Shown: piece after piece, positions 8,805 to 17,870 of the stretch
Position numbering within the stretch: the stretch's first letter is position 1
How the letters are laid out: every line of letters starts with the position of its first letter
From: Nitrospirales bacterium
GTDB lineage: Bacteria; Nitrospirota; Nitrospiria; Nitrospirales; UBA8639
Assembly (NCBI GenBank): GCA_021604145.1
Contig: BQIX01000001.1
Location: forward strand, 1-64,000
Direction of reading: 5' to 3'
Length of the DNA: 64,000 bases
Program-made: the position numbers and the translations under genes
Notes under the pieces: model-generated
The model's input: only the letters and a program-made list of their open reading frames with translations
What the model was told of the DNA's origin: nothing
The model's database searches: none

Positions 8805-8835
8805 CGCGGAAGGTCAATGCACTTGACCTTCCGCG
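8805..8835 (-). terminator. Perfect 13-bp hairpin downstream of nirK
   Basis: CGCGGAAGGTCAA (8805-8817) pairs perfectly with its complement at 8823-8835 across a 5-nt loop. It starts 24 bp after the nirK stop. In the nirK direction the stem is followed by AAAA rather than a T-run, so it is not a textbook intrinsic terminator. It may instead end or protect the nirK transcript. Confidence 0.45.
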
Positions 8836-8858
8836 AGATGTGACACCGTCGCCCGTTT

Positions 8859-9854
8859 TTAGTGGTGGGACTTCTGTGTGGCCACTGAGGGGGTGGTGGC
8901 CGCCGATGGTGTCACGAAGGGCATGAGCGGCAATTCTTCGGCATCCTTTTTCACTTCAAGGAGAGCAATGGCTCCTCGAAGCGCATCGGTCAATGAATGC
9001 GTGACAATGGGAATGATGTTTTCTTCATCGACAATCATATCGAGAATGGCCCCATCGGCTGGACCAACAACTTGGGTCTGGACGCTTTGCATCCGATTGG
9101 CCGGTGTGCCGGTTGGCCACACGTCATCCCAAATTTCTGCAATTGGGTGAAGGGCGGAAAATCGGTTTGGTCCGATGTTGACGAAATAGAACCGCACACG
9201 CTCGCCTGGCTTGGCTTGTAAAAAATCTCCGCCTTGTGTGGCATGGACCGGGTCATATTTGAACACGCCACCGTTAAAGACCACGTGATCGTACTTTTCA
9301 TCGAACATGCCTTGGACATCATCCGGGTCTTTGGTGAATAGTTCTGACTGCACTAGCACGTATTCTCTGTCTGCCTTCGGCATGGATGAGGCATCTTTAG
9401 GATCAACAATCACAGCGCCGAACATGCCCCGCGCAATGTGTTGAATCATTGGAAAGGCTCCACAGTGATAGGCAAAGACGCCCGGCCGTTTGGCGACCCA
9501 ATCAAATTCTTTTGTCTCTCCAGGATTGACTTCCGAGTAATTGTCGAGAAAGTTCGTTTCGGCTGAATGAAAGTCCATGGAGTGTGGCCGGCTATTGGTC
9601 GGTAAGTTGATGAGTGTGAAGTGGACCGTATCGCCTTCGGTCACACGAACTACGGGGCCGGGGAATTGCCCATTAAAGGTCCAGGCCTTGAATTTTGTGC
9701 CTTTCCCATCGATGACGACTTCCGTTTCCACCGCCGTCATCTCCACGTTGACGGTTTTGGCTTCTGCCTGTCCAAATGTGCAGAGTAAGGCACCTGTCAT
9801 AGCCAAGGTGGCTAAGCTAGGTATGCGCTTTCCAGTGAGTTGATTTCCCTTCAT
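8859..9854 (-). CDS. nirK: Copper-containing nitrite reductase (NirK)
   Basis: Reduces nitrite to nitric oxide in the periplasm. From ATG 9854 (AGGAGG six nt upstream) it has 331 residues, with a signal peptide of about 32 residues ending near QAEA. Two cupredoxin domains follow. Type-1 copper ligands are H91, C131, H139 and M144 (HSMDFH and YHCGAFPMIQHIARGM). Type-2 ligands are H96, H130 and H286. The catalytic Asp and His are D94 and H236, the latter in LHPIAEIWDDVW, which resembles the FHVIGEIFD block of class II enzymes. All key residues are present. NirK of this kind is common in Nitrospira and ammonia oxidisers. It is divergent from a sigma-54 activator. A longer frame starts at 9881 but the ribosome binding site favours 9854. 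Confidence 0.9.
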   Translation of the reverse strand: MKGNQLTGKRIPSLATLAMTGALLCTFGQAEAKTVNVEMTAVETEVVIDGKGTKFKAWTFNGQFPGPVVRVTEGDTVHFTLINLPTNSRPHSMDFHSAETNFLDNYSEVNPGETKEFDWVAKRPGVFAYHCGAFPMIQHIARGMFGAVIVDPKDASSMPKADREYVLVQSELFTKDPDDVQGMFDEKYDHVVFNGGVFKYDPVHATQGGDFLQAKPGERVRFYFVNIGPNRFSALHPIAEIWDDVWPTGTPANRMQSVQTQVVGPADGAILDMIVDEENIIPIVTHSLTDALRGAIALLEVKKDAEELPLMPFVTPSAATTPSVATQKSHH

Positions 9855-10173
9855 CTTCTTCCTCCTGAGATTAATAGGCACGGTTATTAAGTCATACTTG
9901 TACGTGATAGAAATAATCCTCTGTTGTTGAATTATTACATAGCATGTACTGTACCAAGTATTTTGTTTATGTAAATATTTGATTTAAATGTAAATTTTAA
10001 ATTATTATGTATGAAGTGTGCAGCATTATATTGTTGTTTCACGAAATAATATTGTTGAAACGTAAGAAATTGTTTAGGTTACGAGCTGTTGCACAGACAT
10101 GTAAGGGTTGTTAGGGGGACTCAAGCATGGTCCAGACTGTATTTTCTGAAAACGATTTGGAAAATTTTGCACG
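9855..10173. promoter_or_regulatory. Divergent promoter region between nirK and its regulator
   Basis: This 319 bp AT-rich region carries an inverted repeat, GTTTCA (10036-10041) and TGAAAC (10056-10061) separated by 14 bp. A nested TTTC-AC-GAAA lies at 10037-10046. Such a site could be the binding site of the adjacent sigma-54 activator. I searched for a GG-N10-GC sigma-54 promoter on both strands and found no clean match. Confidence 0.45.
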
Positions 10174-12006
10174 ATGAACGTTGAACAACACATTTACGAT
10201 GCTGAAATGCGGTTTCGTGCCGTAGCTCAATCTTCCAATGATGCCATTATCATCGGAGATCAAGCAGGAAACATTTTATTTTGGAATAGTGGCGCGCAAA
10301 CGATCTTTGGGTATCAAAGCGATGAAGTGGTGGGGAAATCTCTGATGTTGCTGATGCCGGAGCGTTATCGTCTTGCCCATCAAGAAGGCATGGCCAGGTT
10401 TTGTGGGACAGGAGAGGCCCGTCTTCTTGGGAAAACGTTTGAACTCCAGGGTTTGCGGAAAACAGGGGAAGAGTTCCCCTTGGAATTGACGCTCTCTGCA
10501 TGGATGGAACATCAACAGCATTTTTTTAGTGGAATTATTCGCGATATCTCGCAACGAAAGACTGCGGAAGACGCGCTTCGGCAATCAGAAGAAAAGTATC
10601 GAGCCATTTTTAATCAAGCCGTCGAAGGCATTTATCAGACAAGCCTGAATGGTACATTTCTGCATGCCAATCCCGCTCTCAGTTACTTGCTGGGCTATGA
10701 CTCGGCATCTACATTACTCGAAGCCGTTCACGATATTGGTGGGCAACTTTATGTCGAGCCAGAGCGACGGAGGCAGTTCTGCCGGCTTGTCGAGCAAGTC
10801 GAGGTGGTGACCGAATTCGAGTCGCAGGTGTATCGTCGAGACGGTACGATTATCTGGATTTCCGAAAATGCGCGCGCCATTCGGAATGCGCAGGGTCTTC
10901 CTCAATGGTATGAAGGTTCGGTGGTCGATATCAGTGCACGCAAGCAAGCCGAAGAGTTATTGGAAGCAAAGCATCGGCTTGAAGCGGAAAATTGGTATCT
11001 GCACGAGGAAGTGATTGAGGCGTGCGCGTTTGGTGATCTTGTCGGGCAAAGTCCAGCCCTGGAAAATGTAATACGGCAAATTGATGTGGTGGCTCCAACC
11101 GAAGCCACCGTGCTCATTCTTGGCGAATCCGGTGCCGGAAAGGAATTGGTGGCTCGAGAAATCCATAAACGGAGTCATCGGCACACCCGTCCGCTCATTC
11201 GAGTCAATTGTGCCTCGATTCCGAAAGATCTCTATGAAAGTGAGTTCTTTGGGCATGTCAAGGGAGCGTTTACCGGGGCGGTGAAAGATCGTGCCGGTCG
11301 ATTCGAGGCGGCGGATGGCGGAACCCTATTTCTCGATGAAGTGGGAGAAATTCCACTGGATTTACAAAGTAAATTTCTACGGGTTTTGCAAGAGCAGCAA
11401 TATGAACGTGTGGGGGATGAACGCACGCGCAACGTGAATGTGCGTGTGATGGCGGCTACCAATCGTGATCTGAAGCGAGAGGTTGAGCTTGGTCGCTTTC
11501 GACAAGACCTCTATTACCGCTTGAATGTGTTTCCGTTAGAAATCTCACCGCTTCGTGATCGTAAGGAAGATATCCCGTTGTTAACCGATCATTTTCTTAC
11601 TGTCGGGGCGAAAAAGTTTCATTGTGCGCGTCCACGTTTAACCAAAAAACACGTGAGCCTCTTGCAGGGGTATGATTGGCCTGGGAATATTCGCGAACTC
11701 CAAAATATCATCGAACGTGCGTTGATCACGGCCAATTCTGGGGAACTCTACTTTGAGTTACCAAGTAAATCAAAGAAACGTCTTGTGCCGCATGATGTAG
11801 GAGAGACGTTGACGTCCCAAAGTATTGTAACGGAAGAGAAGATGCAAGAGATCATTCGTCAGAATACGCTCACTGCTTTAAAGCAGACACGATGGAAAGT
11901 GTATGGCGCTGGCGGGGCGGCCGAGTTGTTAGGTATAAAACCAACAACGTTATTGGCGCGTATGAGAAAAATGCAGCTCGACAAGCAGCATGTACTTCCG
12001 GAGTAA
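10174..12006 (+). CDS. PAS-domain sigma-54-dependent transcriptional activator (NtrC family)
   Basis: A regulator of 610 residues: two PAS domains (about 8-125 and 135-260), a short linker, a sigma-54 AAA+ domain (about 280-505) and a Fis-type helix-turn-helix at the C-terminus (about 565-605). Walker A is GESGAGKE near 316, the sigma-54 contact loop GAFTGA is near 364, Walker B is [13 protein letters not shown], and the arginine-finger region [12 protein letters not shown] is present. There is no receiver domain, so PAS ligands or cofactors (redox, oxygen or NO) probably control it. It is divergent from nirK, making nirK its likely target. The start ATG at 10174 lacks a strong ribosome binding site. 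Confidence 0.85.
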   Translation: MNVEQHIYDAEMRFRAVAQSSNDAIIIGDQAGNILFWNSGAQTIFGYQSDEVVGKSLMLLMPERYRLAHQEGMARFCGTGEARLLGKTFELQGLRKTGEEFPLELTLSAWMEHQQHFFSGIIRDISQRKTAEDALRQSEEKYRAIFNQAVEGIYQTSLNGTFLHANPALSYLLGYDSASTLLEAVHDIGGQLYVEPERRRQFCRLVEQVEVVTEFESQVYRRDGTIIWISENARAIRNAQGLPQWYEGSVVDISARKQAEELLEAKHRLEAENWYLHEEVIEACAFGDLVGQSPALENVIRQIDVVAPTEATVLILGESGAGKELVAREIHKRSHRHTRPLIRVNCASIPKDLYESEFFGHVKGAFTGAVKDRAGRFEAADGGTLFLDEVGEIPLDLQSKFLRVLQEQQYERVGDERTRNVNVRVMAATNRDLKREVELGRFRQDLYYRLNVFPLEISPLRDRKEDIPLLTDHFLTVGAKKFHCARPRLTKKHVSLLQGYDWPGNIRELQNIIERALITANSGELYFELPSKSKKRLVPHDVGETLTSQSIVTEEKMQEIIRQNTLTALKQTRWKVYGAGGAAELLGIKPTTLLARMRKMQLDKQHVLPE

Positions 12007-12039
12007 ATACGTCTTCGCACTTCTCACCATCTGGTGCAT

Positions 12040-12405
12040 TTATATTGCGCGAAAGACGGCAACCAGGTCCGTCAAGGTGACGATTTTCGTTTGAAGCAGA
12101 TTGCGTTCCGATGTCAGCTTCTCCATATTCTTTGTGCTTTGTCCTTCTTTTCTGACCTGCGTGGCCTCAGACAAGATCCGATCGCTTTCCTTCCCTACTT
12201 TTGCTTGCACGACTGGATTAGCTGCCAGAAAGGTTTGCAGTGTCGTGCGAGCCTTTTCTAATTGAGTCTCAATGTCTTGGTTCGATAATTCCGGGCTGTT
12301 TCGTTCATCAACAATATGGTCAAGGTATTGAGTGAGGAGCAAATATACATGGATGAGTGCTTCGGTGATCTGAATATGTTGCGGGTCATGAGCGTGTTCA
12401 TTCAT
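12040..12405 (-). CDS. Small helical protein of unknown function
   Basis: From ATG 12405, with AGGAGG seven nt upstream, this gives 121 residues starting MNEHAHDPQH. It is mostly predicted helix: a leucine/tyrosine-rich first third (ALIHVYLLLTQYLDHIVDE), then charged segments with heptad-like spacing (LEKARTTLQTFLAA; LTSERNLLQTKIVTLTDLV). There is no signal peptide or membrane segment. I do not recognise a family. It is convergent with the sigma-54 activator (34 bp gap), so the two are separate transcripts. Confidence 0.65.
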   Translation of the reverse strand: MNEHAHDPQHIQITEALIHVYLLLTQYLDHIVDERNSPELSNQDIETQLEKARTTLQTFLAANPVVQAKVGKESDRILSEATQVRKEGQSTKNMEKLTSERNLLQTKIVTLTDLVAVFRAI

Positions 12406-12706
12406 GGGAATCCTCCTGGGTGAATTGATCAGACGTGTGACCACTGACTATATCACGAGTACGCTTTTCACCATACCATTCCGGCGGCAAGAAACATAGA
12501 TCGAAAATTGGAATCTGTATGACTTGCACTTGAGTGAATGGCGTTGAGATCCTGGCCGCAAACCTGTTTCTTTAATTATCACATAAATAGTACATATTTT
12601 GACGATGAGAGTGCTGTGAAGCATGGAAAAATGACATGAAACACAGTATCCTACGTGGAAAATTAATTTTAATAGACTCTGGGTACGACTCACGACGTCA
12701 CGTCAC
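12406..12706. other. Divergent intergenic region
   Basis: These 301 bp separate the minus-strand small gene from the hybrid kinase and must hold both promoters. No clear operator, terminator or small gene is visible. Confidence 0.4.
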
Positions 12707-14956
12707 ATGCCTTCTTTCACCCCCTCTTCTTTTCTTTCGCTACAGACGCAACTCTATCGTGAGCAGGTTGCGCAACTATATGCACTTGCGCCTATTGGAA
12801 TTTTAGCTTCAACCGTGAACAGCCTTATCCTGGTGTTTATTCTGTGGAATGTCATCTCTTCCACGTTGCTGCTTGTATGGGTTACTGGTTTAGCGATCGT
12901 CAATGCTCTGCGAATGGTACTCGTTGTGTGTTTTCGACGTGTTGGATGGTCGAGAGATGGGGACCTCCGGTGGCGTGATTGGTTTGTCGTCGGGAATATG
13001 GTCTCGGGACTTATTTGGGGGGCTGCAGGGTTCTTTTTCTATCCACTTGATTCACTTCCACATGAATTCGGTTTGATCTTTGTCCTAGGGGGAATGGTGG
13101 CTGGCTCGACGGCCATGCATTCTGCAGTACTCAATGCTTTTTGGGCTTTTAGTATTCCGACAGCTGTGCCGTTTACGATTAAATTTTTTCAACATGGTGA
13201 TGACCTGCATGTGTCCATGGGGGTGTTGTCGCTTGTGTTTATGACCATGATGGGTGTAGTTGCTCGTCGAAACCATCTCCTGATCGCCAAGGGGATCACC
13301 TTGCAACATGAAAATGCTCAGCTTCTCGATCATGCCACCACGGCACGTGACCATCTGGAGGCCATGGTGAAGGCTCGTACGGCCGAATTGCAGGCATCGG
13401 AAGCCCGCTATCGTCTCTTGGCGAATAACCTGACCGATGTCATTTGGGTGATGGCGTTGGATGGCAGTCACTTTACATATATCAGTCCGTCTATTACGTC
13501 ATTTCTTGGTTTCACTCCTGAAAAAGCGATGACGTTTTCCCTCGATGACGTGCTGACTCCCGATTCAGCTCGACAAGCCAGAGTGGTTCTTGAGGAGGAA
13601 TTACGACTTGAATCCTCTGGGCATGCCGATCGTTTCAGGTCGTTTCTGTTGGAGTTGGAACATTACCGCAAGGATGGATCAACCGTCTGGGCCGAAGTAC
13701 GGGGAAGTCTGCTTCGAGATGAGCAGGGACAGGGTATTGGAATGGTGGGCGTGACTCGTGATGTCACCGAACGAAAAAAAATCGATGAGGAAAAACAGCG
13801 TCTTGAGGTTCAATTGTTACGTTCCCAAAAAATCGAAGCCGTGGGTACGCTTGCTGGAGGGATTGCTCATGATTTTAATAATTTCCTGACAAGTGTCCTG
13901 GGAAACATTGATTTGGCTCAACAGGCTGGGACCGCTCATGAGTCGAGAGCGGATTTCTTGTCTAAGGCGGAGCAAGCAACTTTGCGGGCTAAAGACCTGA
14001 CTCAACAGCTCCTAACATTTGCAAAGGGCGGGGAGCCAATCAAACAACTGACATTCTTGGACAAGGTTATCAAGGAAAGCGCAAGTTTTTCACTCTCTGG
14101 ATCAGCCGTGGCCTGTGAGTATGCCTTTCCACCGGATCTTTGGCCGACTGATGTAGACCCGGGGCAGATAAGTCAAGTCATTCATAATCTCGTGATCAAC
14201 GCGGTGGAGGCGATGTCCAATGAAGGCATGATCACGATTCGAGCAAGAAATCTGCTTCTTCCTTCACAGACGCTGGAGCGTCCTATCCCATTGCCTCCCG
14301 GTCCATATCTCAAGGTATCGCTGTGTGATACCGGGCCCGGCATTCCTGATGAACAGTTGCCCAAAGTTTTTGATCCTTATTTTACGACCAAGTCTGAAGG
14401 GCATGGTCTCGGGTTAGCCTCGGGGTATTCGATAATGAAAAAACATGCAGGCCTGATGACCGTCGAGAGCAAGCTCGGAGTCGGCACGGAATTCACGCTC
14501 ATATTTCCGGCGGCCCCTGATGCGCAGGTGCCGAGTTTTGTGGAAGCTGTTCAGACCCGGAAAGGGGATGGAAGAATTTTGGTGATGGATGATGATGCGC
14601 ATGTGAGAATGGTTGCAGGAGAACTGCTTACCCACTGCGGGTACCGGTACGAACTGGCCAAAGATGGTTCTGAGGCTATCACGCGGTATAGGCAGGCGAT
14701 GCAACAGGGAGAATGTTTTTCAGCTGTCATTCTGGATCTGACGATTCCTGGGAGTATGGGTGGACAAGAGACGCTGAGGCGGCTGCAGCAGATTGATCCT
14801 GCCGTGAAGGCTATTGTTTCAAGCGGCTATTCTCAGGATCCGGTCATGGCAAATTATCAAGCCCATGGTTTTCAAGGAGTTGTTCGGAAGCCCTACTCAC
14901 TTGCCGAGCTAAGCAAAGTGATGTATCAGGTTGTGATGGAGTCTTCTTCTACTTAA
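12707..14956 (+). CDS. Membrane-bound PAS hybrid histidine kinase
   Basis: A 749-residue sensor. The N-terminal 200 residues contain about six hydrophobic segments (an integral-membrane sensory region), then a short coiled coil, a PAS/PAC domain (about 225-345), a HisKA domain, a HATPase and a C-terminal receiver. The phospho-accepting His lies in GGIAHDFNNF at about residue 388. The N box is NAVEAM, G1 is DTGPGIPDE and G2 is GHGLGLA. The receiver has the acidic DDD patch, the acceptor Asp in ILDLTIPG near 678 and KPY. No separate response-regulator output gene is adjacent, so its phospho-relay partner is unknown. Proximity to the nirK regulator makes a link to nitrite or redox sensing possible, but this is inference. 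Confidence 0.85.
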   Translation: MPSFTPSSFLSLQTQLYREQVAQLYALAPIGILASTVNSLILVFILWNVISSTLLLVWVTGLAIVNALRMVLVVCFRRVGWSRDGDLRWRDWFVVGNMVSGLIWGAAGFFFYPLDSLPHEFGLIFVLGGMVAGSTAMHSAVLNAFWAFSIPTAVPFTIKFFQHGDDLHVSMGVLSLVFMTMMGVVARRNHLLIAKGITLQHENAQLLDHATTARDHLEAMVKARTAELQASEARYRLLANNLTDVIWVMALDGSHFTYISPSITSFLGFTPEKAMTFSLDDVLTPDSARQARVVLEEELRLESSGHADRFRSFLLELEHYRKDGSTVWAEVRGSLLRDEQGQGIGMVGVTRDVTERKKIDEEKQRLEVQLLRSQKIEAVGTLAGGIAHDFNNFLTSVLGNIDLAQQAGTAHESRADFLSKAEQATLRAKDLTQQLLTFAKGGEPIKQLTFLDKVIKESASFSLSGSAVACEYAFPPDLWPTDVDPGQISQVIHNLVINAVEAMSNEGMITIRARNLLLPSQTLERPIPLPPGPYLKVSLCDTGPGIPDEQLPKVFDPYFTTKSEGHGLGLASGYSIMKKHAGLMTVESKLGVGTEFTLIFPAAPDAQVPSFVEAVQTRKGDGRILVMDDDAHVRMVAGELLTHCGYRYELAKDGSEAITRYRQAMQQGECFSAVILDLTIPGSMGGQETLRRLQQIDPAVKAIVSSGYSQDPVMANYQAHGFQGVVRKPYSLAELSKVMYQVVMESSST

Positions 14957-15362
14957 GGCGTTCCTCTACCTTTAACAACCATCCTTTTCCACAATAGCGG
15001 GGTCAGCCGCGTGCTCAAATCCTCCTGTCTTGGTTACCTACGATCACAATAGCAAGAGCCCGCTCCCCTCACACAATGGAGGGTTCATCAGTGTTGTGAG
15101 GGGCGTCCCACTATCGTAGCCAAGGCTCGTGGCAATGCCCTTGGGCACGATGGGCCAGAGAGCAGACGGTACTGCGATCTTTCCTTGCGCGACTTCCTTT
15201 GCCTCACACAAAAATCCTGGGAGGTGCCCATTAGATGTTATTGTTGGGCGGTGGAAGGTTCGAATCATTGCTATATGTTTTTTGGAATGTCGTTCGTTTT
15301 CAACTTTCATGTTGAAGCTAATGGTTCATCGTAGAATCAACAGCTATTGACGTGGAGTGTTC
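14957..15362. other. Intergenic stretch with a hairpin
   Basis: About 400 bp without a supported gene. A stem formed by CCCCTCACACAA and TTGTGAGGGG lies near 15065-15107 with a loop of about 17 nt. It is not followed by a T-run. An 88-codon minus-strand frame here has no ribosome binding site or recognisable product. Confidence 0.4.
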
Positions 15363-15656
15363 ATGCCTGAAGGAATTTTTCTTAATCATGGACCAAAAAA
15401 CTTGCGAGATTATATGAATGGTGATATGAATATATGTATGAATACTTCTACGCCAACCAGAAGAGTGACTGCAAATCTTCCCACACAATTACTGAAGGAA
15501 GCCTGTGAGGCCTCAGGATCAGGAATAACCGATACGCTTGTTCAGGGGTTAGCCATGGTTGCTCGAAGTAAGGCCGCTGCAAAAGCCGCTCGTCTTAAAG
15601 GAAAGTTGAATTTGACGATTGATTTGGAGACCTCACGTGAGCGGAATCGTCGTTGA
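15363..15656 (+). CDS. Antitoxin of a VapBC-type module
   Basis: The C-terminal two thirds (TRRVTANLPTQLLKEACEASGSGITDTLVQGLAMVARSK, split here only by reading) resemble VapB-type antitoxins with a ribbon-helix-helix-like fold. The end is charged and overlaps the toxin start, as is usual. The start is uncertain. ATG 15363 has GGAG five nt upstream and gives 97 residues. Later ATGs at 15414 and 15438 would give a more typical length of 70-80 residues. It should bind and neutralise the PIN toxin encoded next and repress the shared promoter. Confidence 0.65.
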   Translation: MPEGIFLNHGPKNLRDYMNGDMNICMNTSTPTRRVTANLPTQLLKEACEASGSGITDTLVQGLAMVARSKAAAKAARLKGKLNLTIDLETSRERNRR

Positions 15657-16020
15657 CACTTCAAGTTGGATTGAGTACTTCAATCAAGGAGGGCATGCAA
15701 TTATCGATGAGGCCTTAGTCGAGGGGCGAGTGTATGTATCTGGGGTTATTGCGGCAGAATTGACCAGTGGCAAACTCACAACTCGGCACCGATCGGCCCT
15801 TGAGTCCTTTTTAGGTGATCTCCCACTTGTTCAAGATGATCTTCAGCATTGGTTCAGAGTTGGACAGCTTCGAGCGACTCTGTTAACCAAAGGACTGACT
15901 GTGTCGACACCGGATGCACATGTGGCGCAATGTGCGCTCGATCTTCAAGCAGAACTCCTGACGGAAGATGCCGTGTTCACGAAAATAGCGAGGAAAGTCT
16001 CGCTTCAATTGCTTTCGTGA
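15637..16020 (+). CDS. vapC: VapC-type PIN-domain toxin
   Basis: A PIN-domain ribonuclease of 127 residues from GTG 15637 (a TTG at 15619 is in frame). The opening VSGIVVDTSSWIEYF supplies the first conserved Asp, ELTSGK gives the acidic residue of the second block, and TPDAHVAQCAL and LLTEDAVFTKIA hold the C-terminal acidic residues. All catalytic positions look intact. It overlaps its antitoxin by 20 bp, implying coupled translation. VapC toxins cut tRNA or rRNA when freed from the antitoxin. This is one of three toxin-antitoxin pairs in the window. Confidence 0.85.
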   Translation: MSGIVVDTSSWIEYFNQGGHAIIDEALVEGRVYVSGVIAAELTSGKLTTRHRSALESFLGDLPLVQDDLQHWFRVGQLRATLLTKGLTVSTPDAHVAQCALDLQAELLTEDAVFTKIARKVSLQLLS

Positions 16021-16310
16021 CATCGTCTACAGAATTTTCCCCCTAAATCATTACAAGTCTTAGTACACCGGTTGGCTGTATTGGAAGGCACGTATATCTT
16101 TCACCCGTATTTACGTGTGGGTGATATAAAATCAATAATCATGTCTGACCCTTTTAGTTGGTTTCCTATCATTTCTTAGTTTAGCGGCGAGTCTTTTGTT
16201 GAATAAATAGTGCATGATTGTAGGAAGATATTCTATGTTCACTATTCTGTCATTGTGGGTTTGATTTAGATGGTGAGTCGGATTTGACGATCATGGTTGG
16301 TTCGAACTAT
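16021..16310. other. Intergenic stretch between two toxin-antitoxin modules
   Basis: About 290 bp between two convergent modules. I see no gene, terminator with a U-tract or repeat that I can support. Confidence 0.35.
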
Positions 16311-16637
16311 TTAGAAAGAGATCTGATAGAGATTACCTCCTTGAACATCCGGGAGCATATCTCGAACTTTGGCCATCAATGGTCGAAGCTTATTGATATC
16401 GTTGCTGTGGGCAACCAGAACAATAACCGGAATGCGCAGTGAAGATAGGTTTTGTTGATATTGCAGGTTTTGGTCTGCTGTTAAAAACACATCAAAGTGA
16501 ACTACTGCTTGCTCAAGTAACGCTCCGTTTTTAATCCCGGCCCATCCCATTTCGATGACCATGCTTACCTCATGCTCAAGCAGTTCATGCTTCAATGCGC
16601 GAGGTAAGCATTCATCAAGCAGGACTCGCATTTTCAA
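16311..16637 (-). CDS. DUF5615 PIN-like toxin
   Basis: This 108-residue protein opens MKMRVLLDECLP, the signature of DUF5615, a PIN-like nuclease family. VFLTADQNLQYQQN is the second typical acidic block. The start overlaps the end of the upstream DUF433 gene by 23 bp; an ATG two codons downstream is an alternative. DUF433/DUF5615 pairs are recognised as a type II toxin-antitoxin arrangement. There is no truncation. Confidence 0.8.
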   Translation of the reverse strand: MKMRVLLDECLPRALKHELLEHEVSMVIEMGWAGIKNGALLEQAVVHFDVFLTADQNLQYQQNLSSLRIPVIVLVAHSNDINKLRPLMAKVRDMLPDVQGGNLYQISF

Positions 16638-16851
16638 TCAATGCCCGCTTGGCTTGTTCTAAGGCTGCAATGGCTTGCTCTTGACTCACTGATGGGAAGT
16701 CATCAAGAAATTCATGGAGTGCATGACCACCTTTTAGGTAATCCAGTAATGCTTGGACAGGAACCCGTGTACCAATAAATACAGGGGTTCCACCTAAGAT
16801 GTCTGGATTACGATGAATGACGTTTGGCTTGTCGTGCATGGAGTGAGGCAT
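16615..16851 (-). CDS. DUF433 antitoxin
   Basis: This 78-residue protein contains the DUF433 signature: PDILGGTPVFIGTRVPVQALLDYL, then a short linker and FPSVSQEQAIAALEQAKRAL, a helix-turn-helix-like fold. It precedes and overlaps the DUF5615 toxin gene, as antitoxin genes normally do. ATG 16851 has GGAG about 10 nt upstream. An ATG at 16839 is an alternative start. Confidence 0.8.
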   Translation of the reverse strand: MPHSMHDKPNVIHRNPDILGGTPVFIGTRVPVQALLDYLKGGHALHEFLDDFPSVSQEQAIAALEQAKRALIENASPA

Positions 16852-17095
16852 AGGCTGTCATCTCCGATTGCAGTAATGAGAGAACTTACTCTCTTGTGAT
16901 TCTAACTTGGCGTGAGATAGATGTCACTTGCAAAACGGAGAGAGTGTATAGGAAGGGATTCTGTAACAATGGTTCGTGCGGATGAAATGATCTCGCCCAT
17001 TTATCGACTATTTCTGTATTCTACATAGAAAACTAACGAATGAATTTTACTGGGTTTTGCTATTCTTAATATAATTAGTTAACATTACAAAGATT

Positions 17096-17599
17096 ATGCG
17101 ATTTTCAAAGAAGAGTGAGTATGCATTGCGGGCATTGATTGAGCTGACGGCGAATTATGAGCAGGCTCTGCCTGTGCAGCGAACGCAGTTAGCGAACGAG
17201 CAACGAATTCCTTTGGGTTTTCTAGAGGGGATTCTGTTGACGTTGAAGAACGCGGGCATTTTGACAAGCCGACGGGGAGTGGATGGGGGCTTTCGTTTGT
17301 TGAAAGACCCGGGCGAGGTGACGTTGGGGCAGGTGATTCGGACACTTGATGGTCCACTTGCGCCGATTGGCTGTGTGAGTCAAACGGCGTATCAAAAGTG
17401 TGAAGACTGTCCGTATACAGAAAAGTCTTCCTGTGCCATTCAAAGCATTATGTTAGAAGTTCGGAATGCCATTGCGGCGATTCTTGATCACTATACGCTT
17501 GAGGATTTCGTGCGGCATGCAGATCTTTCTCAAAAAAAAATGGCCACGCCTCGTTCGAGGACTGGTCACAAAAAGACTAAACCATCGTCGTCCTCATAG
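17096..17599 (+). CDS. Rrf2-family transcriptional regulator
   Basis: This 167-residue protein starts MRFSKKSEYALRALIEL, the hallmark of the Rrf2 winged-helix family (IscR, NsrR, RirA, CymR). The recognition region is IPLGFLEGILLTLKNAGIL, followed by SRRGVDGGFRL. Four cysteines cluster at about residues 92-123 (GCV, KCEDC, SSCA), so it probably binds an iron-sulfur cluster, as NO- or iron-sensing members do. The C-terminal tail is lysine/serine-rich. It is followed after 15 bp by a DUF2061 gene and may be co-transcribed. The target is not evident. A link to nitrosative stress from NirK is speculative. Confidence 0.85.
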   Translation: MRFSKKSEYALRALIELTANYEQALPVQRTQLANEQRIPLGFLEGILLTLKNAGILTSRRGVDGGFRLLKDPGEVTLGQVIRTLDGPLAPIGCVSQTAYQKCEDCPYTEKSSCAIQSIMLEVRNAIAAILDHYTLEDFVRHADLSQKKMATPRSRTGHKKTKPSSSS

Positions 17600-17614
17600 A
17601 CGGGAGTCGATACT

Positions 17615-17836
17615 ATGGAAACGCATTTACGCAGTATAGTTAAAGGTCTGAGTTGGCGAGTGATTGCCACACTTGTGACCACCATTGTCGTGTGGTTAAT
17701 TTCAGGTGAGGCCGCGATGGCGTTGTTTGCGGGCTTCAGCGATTCATTAATCAAAATCGGTCTGTTTTGGGCACATGAGCGTGGGTGGCAACATATACAA
17801 TGGGGACGTCATATTCCGCCAACGAGTTCGCCGTGA
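17615..17836 (+). CDS. DUF2061 membrane protein
   Basis: This 73-residue protein matches DUF2061: LRSIVKGLSWRVIATLVTT, a transmembrane segment (TTIVVWLISGEAAMALFAGF), then IKIGLFWAHERGW and WGR. Two hydrophobic helices are visible. The function of the family is unknown. GGGAG lies 8 nt before the ATG. It sits between an Rrf2 regulator and a DUF423 protein with short gaps, so the three may form an operon. Confidence 0.8.
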   Translation: METHLRSIVKGLSWRVIATLVTTIVVWLISGEAAMALFAGFSDSLIKIGLFWAHERGWQHIQWGRHIPPTSSP

Positions 17837-17870
17837 TCTGAATTGTTCCGACGTGTGACTGGAGGCATGT

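Noticed and set aside
8801-8840. Canonical intrinsic terminator of nirK
   Set aside because: The hairpin is perfect but the T-run is on the wrong side for nirK, so I list it only as a 3' hairpin.
10081-10125. Sigma-54 promoter for the PAS regulator
   Set aside because: GG and GC are separated by 12 rather than 10 bases.
15044-15310. 88-codon minus-strand frame
   Set aside because: No start context or recognisable product; it coincides with a hairpin-rich intergenic region.
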